A stretch of DNA of 50,114 nucleotides from Propionibacteriaceae bacterium (GCA_030538315.1 JAUNUF010000009.1:1-50114), one strand, 5' to 3'. Counted from the stretch's first letter, positions 1 through 9,242 are shown. The notes: generated from the letters alone by a model not told the origin. Program-made: numbers and translations.

Positions 1-224
1 GCAACTCGTTCACCAACCAGGTGTTGGCGCAGATCGAGCTGTTCACGAAGCCGGACGAGTACGAGATTGGCGTCTACGTGCTGCCGAAGCACCTGGATGA
101 GGAGGTGGCCCGCCTGCACCTCGCGTCGCTGGGTGTGCAGCTGACCACCCTCACGCAGGAGCAGGCCCAGTACCTGGGTGTGCCCGTCGAGGGCCCCTAC
201 AAGTCTGAGCACTACCGCTACTGA
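1..224 (+). CDS. ahcY: Adenosylhomocysteinase, C-terminal fragment (cut by window edge)
   Basis: The frame is open from base 3 and the 5' part lies outside the window. The visible ~73 residues end in [14 protein letters not shown], the conserved C-terminus of S-adenosylhomocysteine hydrolase, preceded by the family helix [19 protein letters not shown]. The enzyme is cytosolic, NAD-dependent and tetrameric; it splits S-adenosylhomocysteine into adenosine and homocysteine after methyl transfer. The C-terminal Lys/Tyr tail is known to reach into the neighbouring subunit's NAD site, and KSEHYRY is intact here. The GTG at 21 is an internal codon, not the start. Confidence 0.95.
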   Translation, partial: NSFTNQVLAQIELFTKPDEYEIGVYVLPKHLDEEVARLHLASLGVQLTTLTQEQAQYLGVPVEGPYKSEHYRY

Positions 225-249
225 CCCACTGCGTGGCTATCGTTCTGGC

Positions 250-519
250 ATGGGTAAGAGTTTCACAGAGAAGTTGACCGTCGCGGGCGCGAACCTGGCA
301 GACACGGTCAAGCAGATCCTGTCTGATCCCACCGTCGAGCGGGTGACCATCCAGTCAAAGGAAGGCAAGGAACTCCTCGCCATCCCGGTGACGTGGGGGA
401 TCATCGGGTTTGGCGCCGGCGTGATCCTGGCACCCATCCTCACCGCAGTTGCGGGAATCGGTGGCGCCATGGCGGAGCTCACCCTCGAGGTGGAGCGCCG
501 CGAAGACTCTGAGGGTTAG
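250..519 (+). CDS. DUF4342 domain-containing protein
   Basis: An 89-residue protein. The ATG at 250 (MGKSFTEK) is preferred over an upstream start that would run inside ahcY. The N-terminal half is soluble and carries a small beta-type segment (VERVTIQSKEGKELLAIPVTWG). A hydrophobic stretch follows, about residues 56-78, rich in Gly/Ala/Ile, and then a short charged tail. This is the layout of DUF4342 proteins: a short helical or UBA-like head and one membrane-associated segment. Function unknown. It lies 25 nt after ahcY on the same strand and ends one base before the convergent DUF3039 gene. Confidence 0.75.
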   Translation: MGKSFTEKLTVAGANLADTVKQILSDPTVERVTIQSKEGKELLAIPVTWGIIGFGAGVILAPILTAVAGIGGAMAELTLEVERREDSEG

Positions 520-762
520 TTACTGATCGTCCTTCAGCGACGCCCAGATTTCCTTGCATTCCGGGCACACCGGGAACTTGTCTGGGTTCTTGGTGGGCAC
601 CCACACCTTGCCGCACAAGGCCACCACGGGCGTGCCCGTCACCATGGCCTTCATCAGCTTGTCCTTGGGCACGTAGTGCGAGAAGCGGTCCTGGTCACCG
701 TCTTCGAACAGCTCAGTGCGCTCGTCAACAACTGTCTGGGATCCGGGGGCCAGTTCACTCAT
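520..762 (-). CDS. DUF3039 domain-containing protein
   Basis: An 80-residue protein starting at ATG 762 (MSELAPGSQT). Near the C-terminus it has the pattern ALCGKVWVPTKNPDKFPVCPECKEIW, a CGKxWxP box followed by CPxC, matching the actinobacterial family DUF3039. The three cysteines suggest a small metal site, but the role is unknown. It is convergent with DUF4342 with no gap and divergent from the SDR gene at 821, so the ~58 nt between 762 and 821 must hold both promoters. Confidence 0.85.
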   Translation of the reverse strand: MSELAPGSQTVVDERTELFEDGDQDRFSHYVPKDKLMKAMVTGTPVVALCGKVWVPTKNPDKFPVCPECKEIWASLKDDQ

Positions 763-820
763 GCCCGAGATTGTACGGCCCCCCGCTGACGAACTGGAGC
801 ACATCCTTACGATGGTGGTC

Positions 821-1552
821 ATGGCACGCATCTTCATCACTGGTTCCAGCGACGGGCTCGGACGAGCCGCGGCAGAGCAGCTCATGGCGGACGGGCACCA
901 GCTGGTGCTGCACGCCCGCAACAGCGAGCGGGCGGAGGCCGTGGCCGATCTGGTGGCTCGGGGCGCCGTCGTCCTCACAGGAGATCTCGGCGATCTTGGC
1001 GAGATCCGACGGCTGGCCGAGGCCGCGAACGAGCTGGGTCGGTTCGATTCCGTGATCCACAACGCAGGGCTCGGCGACGGTTCGAGCGGCCCCGTGCTCA
1101 CGGTCAACGTCGTGGCCCCGTATCTGCTCACGGCGCTCATGGAGCGGCCCGGCCGGCTCATCTACCTTTCCTCTGGCATGCACCGCGATGGCGACGAGGC
1201 GATCGTCGGCGCTGATTGGGGCGCCGCCGGTGGCGATTACTCCAGCAGCAAGCTCGCCGTCGCGGCGCTGGCGATGGCCGTGGCGCGGCTGTGGCATGAG
1301 GCGGCAAGCAACGCCGTCGACCCCGGCTGGGTGCCCACCAAGATGGGCGGAGCGGGCGCGCCGGAGAGCTTCGACAACGGCATCTCGACGCAGGTCTGGC
1401 TCGCCGGGGCAGATGAGGCGGCGGCGGAGAGCGGCGGCTATTGGAAGAAGCTGGAACGCCAGGCCCCGCACCCGGCCGTCGTGGACGAGGTTTTCCAGGA
1501 GACGCTTCTGGCAGCCTTGGCCGAGCACACCGGGGTCGCCCTCCCGAGGTGA
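821..1552 (+). CDS. SDR-family NAD(P)-dependent oxidoreductase
   Basis: A 243-residue Rossmann-fold protein, the usual size for classical short-chain dehydrogenases. Residues 7-14 (TGSSDGLG) form the glycine-rich dinucleotide site. HNAG (80-83) stands in for NNAG, Ser117/118 is the catalytic serine, and Tyr140-Lys144 (YSSSK) completes the active site. The substrate cannot be told. ATG 821 (MARIFIT) places the Gly-rich loop at the normal distance from the N-terminus; an in-frame ATG at 812 is also possible. The MFS gene follows 48 nt downstream on the same strand. Confidence 0.85.
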   Translation: MARIFITGSSDGLGRAAAEQLMADGHQLVLHARNSERAEAVADLVARGAVVLTGDLGDLGEIRRLAEAANELGRFDSVIHNAGLGDGSSGPVLTVNVVAPYLLTALMERPGRLIYLSSGMHRDGDEAIVGADWGAAGGDYSSSKLAVAALAMAVARLWHEAASNAVDPGWVPTKMGGAGAPESFDNGISTQVWLAGADEAAAESGGYWKKLERQAPHPAVVDEVFQETLLAALAEHTGVALPR

Positions 1553-1600
1553 CCACGGCTGCTTCCTCAGGCACAATGGGCAGGCGCTGGAGGAGGCCGC

Positions 1601-2943
1601 ATGACTGAACGACGCTGGGTGCTGATCGTCGGCATCATGCTGAGCGTCTTCGCTGTGGCGTTCCAGGCCATCGGTATCGCGACGGCGTTGCCCACGGTGA
1701 TGGAGCATTTCGGCGCTTCCCATCTCTACCCCTGGGCGTTCACCACGTTCATCTCCGGCATGCTGCTGGCCGTCATCGTGGCGGGACGGGTGGCAGATGT
1801 GCACGGACCCTCGCTGCCCATCTACGTTGGCTTCGCCCTCTTCACGGTGGGTGTGCTCGTGGCTTGGCTTGCGCCGTCGGTGTGGGTTCTCCTGGGCGCC
1901 CGGCTCATCCAGGGGTTGGGTGCCGGAGCACTGAACCTGACGCTGACTGTGATCGTTGCGCATGGTTTCCCCGCGGAGCATCGCCCCAAGATCATGGCGC
2001 TGGTCTCCTTCTGCTGGTTGCTGCCCGCCTTCGTCGGCCCGCCCATTGCCGCGTGGCTCACCCTGTTCGACTGGCGGCTCGTGTTCGCGGTGATGGTGCC
2101 GCTCAGCCTGATTGCCTTCGTCATCACCGTGCCCGGAGTGCGCGGCGTGCAGGCCCAGTTCGACGGCGGGGACGGCGACGTGCCGCCCATTCCGGTGGCA
2201 GCCACGGCCGCCGTCGTGCTCGCGCCCTCCTTCATCCTGCTGGCTGGCCAGCCCATCGGCATGTGGCGGTGGATCTCGGCCGCTGCGGGGTCGCGGCGCT
2301 CGCCTGGGGCCTGCGTCGGATCATCGCGCCCAAGGCGCGGGGCTTCGGGCCGGGCATCCCCAGCATCGTGCTGGCCCGCGCGGTGCAGGCGGGGGCGTTC
2401 TTCGCTGCGGAGACCATCCTGTTGGTGACGCTGCAGCACCTGCGCGGCTATACCCCGTTCGAGGTGGGCCTGGCGCTGACCATCGGAAGCCTTGGCTGGA
2501 CGGCCGGCTCCTGGCTGCAGGCGCAGCGGTGGATGCGGATGCGCCGGGAGAACCTCATCACCTTGGGGTCCTCGCTGACGGCGCTGGGCATCGGGATGCT
2601 GGTGGCATTCGCGTGGTTCCCGCAGCTGCCGCTGCTCTTCGCCCTGGCCGGCTGGGTGATCGGTGGCCTCGGCATGGGGTGCATGATGCCCAGCTCCGCC
2701 GTCGCCGTGATGGGGCTATCCTCGAAGTTCGAGCAGGGCCGGCACCAGTCGTCGCTTCAGCTTGCCGAATCCGTGGGCAACTCGGTGATCACCGCCGTTG
2801 CCGGAGGCCTGTACACCGCGCTGCTGGTGGCAGAGCCCGCAAGGCTCAGCTACACCGTCGCGCTGGGTGCGACGCTGCTGCTCTCCGTCGCCGCGATCGT
2901 GATCAGCCGCCGGATCGGCGCGCTGCCGGCTGCCCACGAGTGA
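1601..2943 (+). pseudogene. MFS transporter disrupted by a -1 frameshift
   Basis: Translation from ATG 1601 (Shine-Dalgarno GGAGGAGG at 1589-1596) gives a typical major facilitator N-half: about six membrane helices, the motif-A loop GRVADVHGPSLP and the DHA-type WRLVFAVMVPLSL. Around 2283-2290 the good protein leaves this frame and continues without loss in the -1 frame (VAALAWGLRR... to VISRRIGALPAAHE, stop 2943). One extra G in the GGGG run at 2287-2290 would restore a single protein of about 447 residues. As written, the first frame runs on into nonsense and stops at 2428. Either a real inactivating deletion or a homopolymer sequencing error. Probable drug or metabolite efflux; substrate unknown. 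Confidence 0.8.
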
Positions 2944-2944
2944 G

Positions 2945-3360
2945 TCAGCCCCGCGTCGCCGGGCCCCGTGCGTCGAACTCTGCCTGAGCACGCTCGCGCA
3001 ACACCGGATCTGCCAGCCAGTCAGCGGCGGCGCTGGCCAGCGCGACGGCGGCCTCCTCCACCGCCTGATGCGCGGCTGGCAGGGTGGTGTAGCGGGCGAA
3101 CTCCGGATTGTGTGGAGAGATTCCGGCAGGAGTGCCGATGCCGATCGTCGGCTGGATCGCCGGGATCAACTCGCTCACATTTCCCATGTCCGTTGATGCC
3201 GCGGTGTAGACGTGCCCGTGGGCGGCAACAACGGTGCCTCGTGGTGCAGCAGTGCGCGTGCGTACTGCAGGCTCAGGGTGACATTCTCGCGCAGCGGCAG
3301 ATAGGGCGGCACCGGGTCGAGGGTCACCTCGGCCGCAGTTCCGCTCGGCGCCCCTGGCAC
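2945..3360 (-). pseudogene. M20-family amidohydrolase, 3' remnant
   Basis: The C-terminal ~90 residues of this stretch (TDMGNVSELIPAIQPTIGIG... to the stop at 2945) match the end of M20 metallo-amidohydrolases of the aminobenzoyl-glutamate/PepT-like type, where STDMGNVS is conserved. Upstream, another minus frame (about 3230-3360) reads GTAAEVTLDPVPPYLPLREN, also typical of this family, so at least one frameshift lies near 3230. The catalytic N-terminal domain with its metal ligands is absent. No function is expected. Confidence 0.7.
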
Positions 3361-3464
3361 AGGTGCTCATCCGCAGCATCGACGAGGTGGTGGAGCGCCC
3401 CTTCGTCACCGTGGTCCGCGCCAGGGGCGCTGGCGAATGGTGGCTGCTGCCGGGCGCGGGGGCC

Positions 3465-3982
3465 GAGAAGTGGAATCGCACGGTGGTCGCGTCGATGACC
3501 TCGCCGTGATCGTAGTTGTTGATGGCTTCCGAGACGGGCAGCGCGCGGTCGGGGTCGCCCACGCCGTAGAGGTCGAAATTCTTCACGACGTTCTCGGCCG
3601 TCAGCGGCGTCCCGTCGGAGTAGGTGACGTCGTCGCGGATGGTGAATGTGTACTGCGTCGCGTCCTCGTTGACCTCCGGTAGCGCCGTGGCGATCCACGG
3701 CTCGAGCTCGAGGGTCTCAGGGTTCTGGTACAGCAGCCGGTCGGTGATGTTGTTGACCACCACTCCGTTCGGGTAGAAACCCGCAGACGGGGGATAGAGG
3801 GTGTTCCACGTCTGCGGTTCGAGATGCGTCAGGGTGCCCCCTGCCTGCACCTCCCCGGAAGTGGGTGCGGTGTCGGCCCCTGGGCTGCTGACGCCTGTGC
3901 TGCCGCAGGCCGCGAGCATCATCATCGTCAATGATCCAGCGAGAGCTGTGGTCAGGCGCTGCCGCCATCCGTGTCGTGCCAT
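3465..3982 (-). pseudogene. ABC oligopeptide/dipeptide-type solute-binding lipoprotein, 5' remnant
   Basis: The start at ATG 3982 has a good Shine-Dalgarno (AGGAGG about 6 nt upstream). A lipoprotein signal follows, with a hydrophobic run and lipobox LAAC (LAACGSTG). The next ~150 residues fit the first lobe of family-5 solute-binding proteins: GGTLTHLEPQTWNTLYPP, then YTFTIRDDVTYSDGTPLTAENVV. Similarity ends after VRFHFSAPAPG, at about one third of the usual ~530 residues. The reading frame then runs by chance, without a stop, into the M20 remnant to 2945, giving an apparent 345-residue chimera. No permease or ATPase genes are nearby. Confidence 0.75.
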
Positions 3983-4141
3983 GTCGGCCTCCTCTTGGGG
4001 TCTTCGTCCGCGCCGCTGGCGAACTGAAGGCAAGTGTTGGAGGCGCTGCGTTCGGGGCCCAAGATTGGTGACATCTGCCGCAATAGAGCGACACAGTTGT
4101 CATACGGGAATACCCCTGTCACATGGGAAATCGCCGGTTGT

Positions 4142-5221
4142 TCAGCGGGTGAGCACGTAGATCGTCAGCCACGCCGTCAATGCGAGCAGCAGCACGGCTG
4201 ACCCGGTGACCCAGACGTAGAACCAGGGTGAGTGCGTGTCTGTGGCCTTCTTCACCGCGCTGCCAGCCGCGTACCCGTTCGTGGGCTGCAATGCGCGGCG
4301 CGCGGGCAGACGCCGGCCCGATGCCGGCAGGCTGGGGAGCTGACCGACGGCCGGGGTGGTGGTGATCGACGTGATGGGCCTGGGCTGGTAGGACTCCCCG
4401 CCGGGGAGGACGTCGGCCAGCCGGTCCAGCGCATCTGCGAACTGTGCGGCGGTCTGCGGGCGACGGTTGGGATCTGGCGACAGGGCGGCCGACATGAGCT
4501 GGTCGAGGGCATCCGGTGCACCGAGGTGATCTGCGATGGGGGCGGGGCCGATCGTGTGGTCGCGGCTCAGCAACTCTGCGAGCGTCTTGACGGGGAACGG
4601 CGGCTTGCCCGTAAGTAGGGCGTAGGTCACACAGGCGAGGGCATAGATGTCGGAGCGTTGATCAACCTGCGACGAGTTCGCCTGCTCCAACGCCATGTAA
4701 GCGGGGGTGCCGGCCGTCATGGTGTCGCGGTATTCGTCGAGGAGGGATTTCGCCACGCCCAGATCCGCCAGCATCACGCGCACCCCGTTGGGCGTGTTGG
4801 TCAGCAGAATGTTGCCGGGGGTGATGTCTCGGTGCACCAGATGGTTGCGGTGCAGCACCTCAAGCGCGCGGGCCGCCTCCGCGCACAGCCGCAGCGCCAA
4901 ACCCGGTGCCACCATGCGCTTGCGGAGTTGCTCCAACGAACCGCCGTTGGCCAGATCCATCACGAAATAGGGCTGCCCACGTTCCGTGGTGCCGATGTCA
5001 TAGACGCGCACGATGCGTTCGTCGGACAGGCGGCGCAGGAGACGGGCTTCGGCCAGGAAGCGGGCGCGGACGTCCTCGTTGGTTGCCCAGTTGTCTGCCA
5101 ACACCTTGACGGCGACGGGCACGTCCAGCGATTCGTCCTGCCCTCGATAGACCGTGGCGAAGGAACCAGACCCGATCCGTCCGGTGATTCGATAGCGCCC
5201 GATCATTTCCATAGCCTGCAT
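4142..5221 (-). CDS. Serine/threonine protein kinase (Hanks type) with C-terminal membrane anchor
   Basis: About 359 residues. The start is set at ATG 5221, with in-frame ATGs at 5212 and 5206 as alternatives because the GGGGGAG element lies close to the first. The kinase fold begins at once: IGSGSFATVYRG (P-loop), VAVKVL (ATP lysine), HRDITPGN (catalytic loop), ADLGVAKS (DLG instead of DFG), a Thr-containing activation loop DTMTAGTPAYMALEQ, then DIYALACV. A Pro/Ser/Thr-rich linker of about 65 residues leads to one membrane helix (WFYVWVTGSAVLLLALTAWL) with only a few residues beyond it, so there is no PASTA or other outside sensor. It probably phosphorylates cytoplasmic targets at the membrane. 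Divergent from the RDD gene. Confidence 0.9.
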   Translation of the reverse strand: MQAMEMIGRYRITGRIGSGSFATVYRGQDESLDVPVAVKVLADNWATNEDVRARFLAEARLLRRLSDERIVRVYDIGTTERGQPYFVMDLANGGSLEQLRKRMVAPGLALRLCAEAARALEVLHRNHLVHRDITPGNILLTNTPNGVRVMLADLGVAKSLLDEYRDTMTAGTPAYMALEQANSSQVDQRSDIYALACVTYALLTGKPPFPVKTLAELLSRDHTIGPAPIADHLGAPDALDQLMSAALSPDPNRRPQTAAQFADALDRLADVLPGGESYQPRPITSITTTPAVGQLPSLPASGRRLPARRALQPTNGYAAGSAVKKATDTHSPWFYVWVTGSAVLLLALTAWLTIYVLTR

Positions 5222-5280
5222 ATTCTCCCCCAAAAGTGTGCAAACGAGGAACTGACCCGTTGTCTGGCATCCTTGGAACC

Positions 5281-6045
5281 ATGACGAACTCGGCGCAGCA
5301 GCCCCCCGCAGGATGGTATCCAGACCCCGCCGGATCTGGAGGAGAACGGTTCTGGGACGGTGTTGCCTGGTCCCAGTCCACTCGCGATCAGGAGGTGCCG
5401 CCGGCGGCACCTGAACCGCAGTCCTACGCAACGCCGTCGGGGCAGCAGTACAACCAGTCCTACCAGCAGCAGCCCTATCAGCAGCAGTACGGCCAGCCGT
5501 ACCAACAGGGCTATGGCACGCCCTACGGATCCGTCGGTCCGCGCCCGGCCGGGTTCTGGTGGCGGTTCCTCGGCTACGTCATCGACGGCATCATCCTCGG
5601 CATCCTCACCCAGATCGTCACCACGATGCTGGGCATTCAAGCGGCGCTGAACAGGGCGTCCGAAGCGTGGGCCCGGGACATGGTGATCTGGATCGAGAAC
5701 TCGAGCCCTGATGCGCCCTTCCCCATGCCCGGCCCGGATTTCACCGCGGCCACCTTCCAGATCTCCATCGTCGCCGGAATCTTGATGATCCTCTACCGCA
5801 TCGGCATGTACGCCTGGAAGAGTGCCACGCTCGGTCAGATGGCGCTGGGCATGAAGCTGGTCAAGGCGGATGCCCCCGACGAGAAGCTCAGCATGGGCAC
5901 CATCGTGCTGCGCGCCGTCGTCAGCTCCGTGCTGTACTCCATCACCCTGGTCAACATCGCCAACGGCCTCGCCGCGGCCTTCACCTCCAAGAAACAAACC
6001 ATCGGCGACATGATTGCGCGCACTCAGGTTTTGAAGATCCGTTAA
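5281..6045 (+). CDS. DUF2510-RDD family membrane protein
   Basis: 254 residues from ATG 5281 (MTNSAQQ). Residues ~7-30 (PAGWYPDPAGSGGERFWDGVAW) are a DUF2510 motif. A flexible Gln/Tyr/Pro-rich linker follows (many YQQQ units, ~45-85). Residues ~95-254 form an RDD domain with three hydrophobic helices (GFWWRFLGYVIDGIILGILTQI; the ISIVAGILMILY region; VLRAVVSSVLYSITLVNIANG). RDD proteins are small polytopic membrane proteins; some act in ion exchange, most are uncharacterised. Divergent from the kinase with ~59 nt between starts, so shared regulation is possible but unproven. Confidence 0.85.
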   Translation: MTNSAQQPPAGWYPDPAGSGGERFWDGVAWSQSTRDQEVPPAAPEPQSYATPSGQQYNQSYQQQPYQQQYGQPYQQGYGTPYGSVGPRPAGFWWRFLGYVIDGIILGILTQIVTTMLGIQAALNRASEAWARDMVIWIENSSPDAPFPMPGPDFTAATFQISIVAGILMILYRIGMYAWKSATLGQMALGMKLVKADAPDEKLSMGTIVLRAVVSSVLYSITLVNIANGLAAAFTSKKQTIGDMIARTQVLKIR

Positions 6046-6055
6046 GGTCTCCCAC

Positions 6056-8206
6056 GTGAGTGATGTGTACCCCGGTCTGGGTCTCCTGGCCGAGAAGTTC
6101 GGTATTGCCCGGGAATTCTGGGATTGGAAGGGCCGGCACCAGGTCATCAGCGCTGAAACCATGGTTGAGGTACTGAAGGCGTTCGACATCGACGCCTCGT
6201 CGCCCGAGGCTGCCGACAACGCCCTGACCAGGCTCGAAGACGACAGGTGGCGGCGCACGCTGCCCGCCTGCACCGTCGCCGAACAGGGGCAGGGGATCCA
6301 CATCAACGTGCACGTGCCGGCCGGCACCCACGTCGAGGTCTACGTCCGGCTCGAATCTGGCGACACCCGCCCCGCCTGGCAGTCCGAGAACAACACGCCA
6401 GATCGGTGGGTCGACGGTGGCCACATCGGTGAGGCGACCTTCTGGCTGGGCGCGGATCTGCCCACGGGCTACCACCGTGTGGTGGCCCACACCGCCACCG
6501 GCACCCACGATGGGGCGCTGATCATCACGCCGTCGTTCGTTGGTTTCCCGGAGCGCATGCGGGACAACCGCATCTGGGGCTACGGCACGCAGCTGTACTC
6601 GGTCACGTCCAAGCGGTCTTGGGGCATCGGGGATCTGGGCGATCTCGCGGATCTCATCACCTGGTCCGGCACCCGCCAGTTCGCGGGCTACGTGCTGATC
6701 AACCCGCTGCACGCCGCGGAGCCGGCTCCGCCGATCGAGCCGTCGCCCTACCTGCCGGCCAGCCGCCGGTTCATCAACCCCATCTACATCCACCCGGAAT
6801 CCATCCCCGAGTACGCCACGCTGGACAAGGATTCCCGCAAGCGCATCAAGGCGCTCCTCAAGGAGGCCCAGGCTGCGGCCGAGGATTCGGGCATCGTGGA
6901 CCGCAACGCCGTGTGGCCGTTGAAGCTGGAGGCGCTGCGCATCATCCATGCCGCTGGCATGCGTCCGGCCCGCCACATCGCGTATCAGGATTTCCGAAGC
7001 CGCGAAGGCATCGGGCTGCGCTACTTCGCGCTCTGGAGCGCGCTCAGCGTCGAACACGGGCAGTTCTGGACGGACTGGCCCGAGGAATACCAGACGCCCA
7101 CCTCACGCGCGGTGTCCGCGTTCGCGGAGGAGCATGCGGCTGAGGTCGATTTCTTCGAGTGGGCCCAGTGGATCGCCCAGACCCAGGTCTCTGGAGCCCA
7201 GACTGTCGCCGAAGAGGTGGGCATGCCCGTCGGCATCGTGACCGACCTCGCCGTCGGCGTGCACCGTTACGGGGCAGAAACCTGGATGATGCCTGACGTG
7301 TTTGCCCAGGGCATGAGCGTGGGCGCCCCTCCGGATCAGTACAACCAGTCTGGCCAAGACTGGGGCCAGCCCCCGTGGCGCCCAGACAAGCTGGAGGAGT
7401 TGGCCTACGAGCCGTTCCGCGCGATGGTCGCCGCGGCGCTGCGCCGTGTCGGTGGCCTGCGGGTGGATCACATCATCGGCATGTTCCGCCTGTGGTGGGT
7501 GCCTCAGGGTGCTGGCCCGACGGGCGGCTGCTACGTGCGCAACAACCACGAGGCCATGATCGGCATCCTGGCGTTGGAGGCTCAGCGCGCCCAGGCCCTC
7601 GTCATCGGCGAGGACCTCGGCACCGTCGAGCCGTGGGTGCGTGACTACCTGTCCCGCCGCGGCCTGCTCGGCACCTCCGTGCTCTGGTTCGAATCGAACC
7701 ACGAGGGTCAACCCCTCGATGCCCAATGGTGGCGCGAGTACTGCATGGCCTCGGTCACGACGCACGACCTGCCGCCCACCTTGGGCTATCTTGCGGGCGA
7801 CCATGTGCGCCTCCGCAACGACCTCGGGCTGCTCACCGAACCGCTCGAGGACGAACTGGCCGCCGCTCAGCGGGAGCAGGCAGATTGGCTCAACAAGCTG
7901 GTCTGGGAAGGCCTGCTGGAGGACCACCACCGGGATCACCCCGAGGAGGTCATGCTGGCGCTCCACAAGTTCCTGCTGCGCACGCCGTCGAAGGTGCTGC
8001 TGGCGGGCCTGACGGATGCGGTGGGGGAGCGCCGGGCGCAGAACCAGCCCGGCACCATCAACGAGTACCCCAACTGGCGCGTGCCGTTGGGCGACGAGAA
8101 CGGCAAGCGCCTCGACCTGGAGGACATCTTCCAGGCCGAGCTGCCCAACCGTCTGGCGGCCGTGATGAACGGCTTCGTGCGCCAGCCGGAGTCGCGCTGG
8201 GGCTGA
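6056..8206 (+). CDS. malQ: 4-alpha-glucanotransferase (amylomaltase, GH77)
   Basis: 716 residues from GTG 6056, in the normal range for the longer bacterial MalQ. The N-terminal ~150 residues are the extra domain seen in actinobacterial enzymes; the GH77 barrel follows. Diagnostic pieces are WGIGDLGDL, the nucleophile region LRVDHIIGMFRLWWVP, the acid/base region VIGEDLGTVEPWVRDYL and VTTHDLPPTLGYLAGDH. The enzyme transfers maltosyl or longer glucan units between alpha-1,4-glucans in maltodextrin and glycogen turnover. It sits 10 nt after the RDD gene and 1 nt before the LacI gene; no other maltose gene is in the window. Confidence 0.97.
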   Translation: MSDVYPGLGLLAEKFGIAREFWDWKGRHQVISAETMVEVLKAFDIDASSPEAADNALTRLEDDRWRRTLPACTVAEQGQGIHINVHVPAGTHVEVYVRLESGDTRPAWQSENNTPDRWVDGGHIGEATFWLGADLPTGYHRVVAHTATGTHDGALIITPSFVGFPERMRDNRIWGYGTQLYSVTSKRSWGIGDLGDLADLITWSGTRQFAGYVLINPLHAAEPAPPIEPSPYLPASRRFINPIYIHPESIPEYATLDKDSRKRIKALLKEAQAAAEDSGIVDRNAVWPLKLEALRIIHAAGMRPARHIAYQDFRSREGIGLRYFALWSALSVEHGQFWTDWPEEYQTPTSRAVSAFAEEHAAEVDFFEWAQWIAQTQVSGAQTVAEEVGMPVGIVTDLAVGVHRYGAETWMMPDVFAQGMSVGAPPDQYNQSGQDWGQPPWRPDKLEELAYEPFRAMVAAALRRVGGLRVDHIIGMFRLWWVPQGAGPTGGCYVRNNHEAMIGILALEAQRAQALVIGEDLGTVEPWVRDYLSRRGLLGTSVLWFESNHEGQPLDAQWWREYCMASVTTHDLPPTLGYLAGDHVRLRNDLGLLTEPLEDELAAAQREQADWLNKLVWEGLLEDHHRDHPEEVMLALHKFLLRTPSKVLLAGLTDAVGERRAQNQPGTINEYPNWRVPLGDENGKRLDLEDIFQAELPNRLAAVMNGFVRQPESRWG

Positions 8207-8207
8207 G

Positions 8208-9242
8208 ATGGATGCAGCCAAGCCGCGCCGTCGGGCGACGATCATCGATGTCGCCAAGGCAGCACGAGTATCGAAGTCGACGGTGTCGCTTGCACTGAAG
8301 GGCAGCCCGCTCATCCTGCCTGCGACCATCGACAAGGTTCGGGCCGCTGCCCGGGAGGTTGGCTACGTCCGCAACGAGTCGGCGAGCAAGCTCGCATCCA
8401 AGGGGCAGCGCACGTTGGGGCTGTTCGTCCGCGACGTGAACGAGCCCGTCTACGGAATCATGCACCGGGCCGTGCAGGCAGCCTGCGACGAGCGAGGGAT
8501 CGAGTTGCTGTCGGCCACAATCGTCGGCAAGACCAACCCTGAGCGAGAGATGAAGGCGCTGCGGAAGCTGGTGGGCTCCGGAATCTCGGCCCTGGTGGTG
8601 GGCTCAGGCACCAACAACCCCGAAGACCTCACCCTGCTCAGTGACCTGCTTCCTGTAGTGGTGGCAGGCCGGCCTCAGCTCATCGATGGCGTGGTCAGCA
8701 TCGGCAACGACGAGGAGGGCAACGGGCGGTCAGCGGTGGACATCCTCGCCAGCCAAGGCCACAGCCGCATTGCGGTGCTGCGGATTGAACGCGAGGATTC
8801 CTTCTCCATGGGCCTGCGCATGGCAGCAGCTTGCGCCCGGATCCAGGAACTGGGGCTGGAGCTGATCGATCTACCGCAGCCGAGCGGCTCTTCGGCAGAT
8901 ATCGACAGAGCTCTGTCTCAGGCGTTGGGCGGTCCAGACCGGCCCACTGCCATCCTCTGCAGGCATGACCCCATGGCCATGGACGTGTTGCGCTGGCTCC
9001 ACACCCACTCTTTCACGACGCCCGGCGACGTTTCGTTGTTCGGCTTTGGTGGCTGGACAGCCGGCCTCGACCTCATCGGTTTGTCCACCATCCAGCTGGC
9101 AGTTGAAGTGGTGGCGCGGGAGGCCGTCGAATGGGGAGAGCGACTCATGGGTGAGCCGCTGGATGAGCCGAGCCTGCTGCGTCTCGTGCCGGGGCGCTTC
9201 CTCGACAATGGCTCGGTTGGGCCGCCGACAACAGTCCGCTAG
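8208..9242 (+). CDS. LacI-family transcriptional regulator
   Basis: 344 residues, one base after malQ. Residues ~10-60 form the LacI winged-in helix-turn-helix (TIIDVAKAARVSKSTVSLALKG) with hinge (GYVRNESASKLASKGQRTLGLFV). The remainder is a periplasmic-binding-protein-like effector domain (Peripla_BP_3 type) ending in the regular ..EPSLLRLVPGRFLDNGS. The gene lies directly upstream of the ABC/GDPD operon, whose promoter region holds two LacI-type palindromes (9307-9338). It is therefore the probable local repressor, induced by a substrate or breakdown product of that operon. Control of malQ is also possible. Confidence 0.92.
   Translation: MDAAKPRRRATIIDVAKAARVSKSTVSLALKGSPLILPATIDKVRAAAREVGYVRNESASKLASKGQRTLGLFVRDVNEPVYGIMHRAVQAACDERGIELLSATIVGKTNPEREMKALRKLVGSGISALVVGSGTNNPEDLTLLSDLLPVVVAGRPQLIDGVVSIGNDEEGNGRSAVDILASQGHSRIAVLRIEREDSFSMGLRMAAACARIQELGLELIDLPQPSGSSADIDRALSQALGGPDRPTAILCRHDPMAMDVLRWLHTHSFTTPGDVSLFGFGGWTAGLDLIGLSTIQLAVEVVAREAVEWGERLMGEPLDEPSLLRLVPGRFLDNGSVGPPTTVR

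Noticed and set aside
21-224. Small 67-residue gene starting at GTG 21
   Set aside because: The frame is open to the window edge and the sequence is the C-terminus of adenosylhomocysteinase; GTG is an internal Val.
5203-6327. 374-codon minus-strand frame across the RDD gene
   Set aside because: Antisense to the DUF2510-RDD gene and the start of malQ; no recognisable protein.
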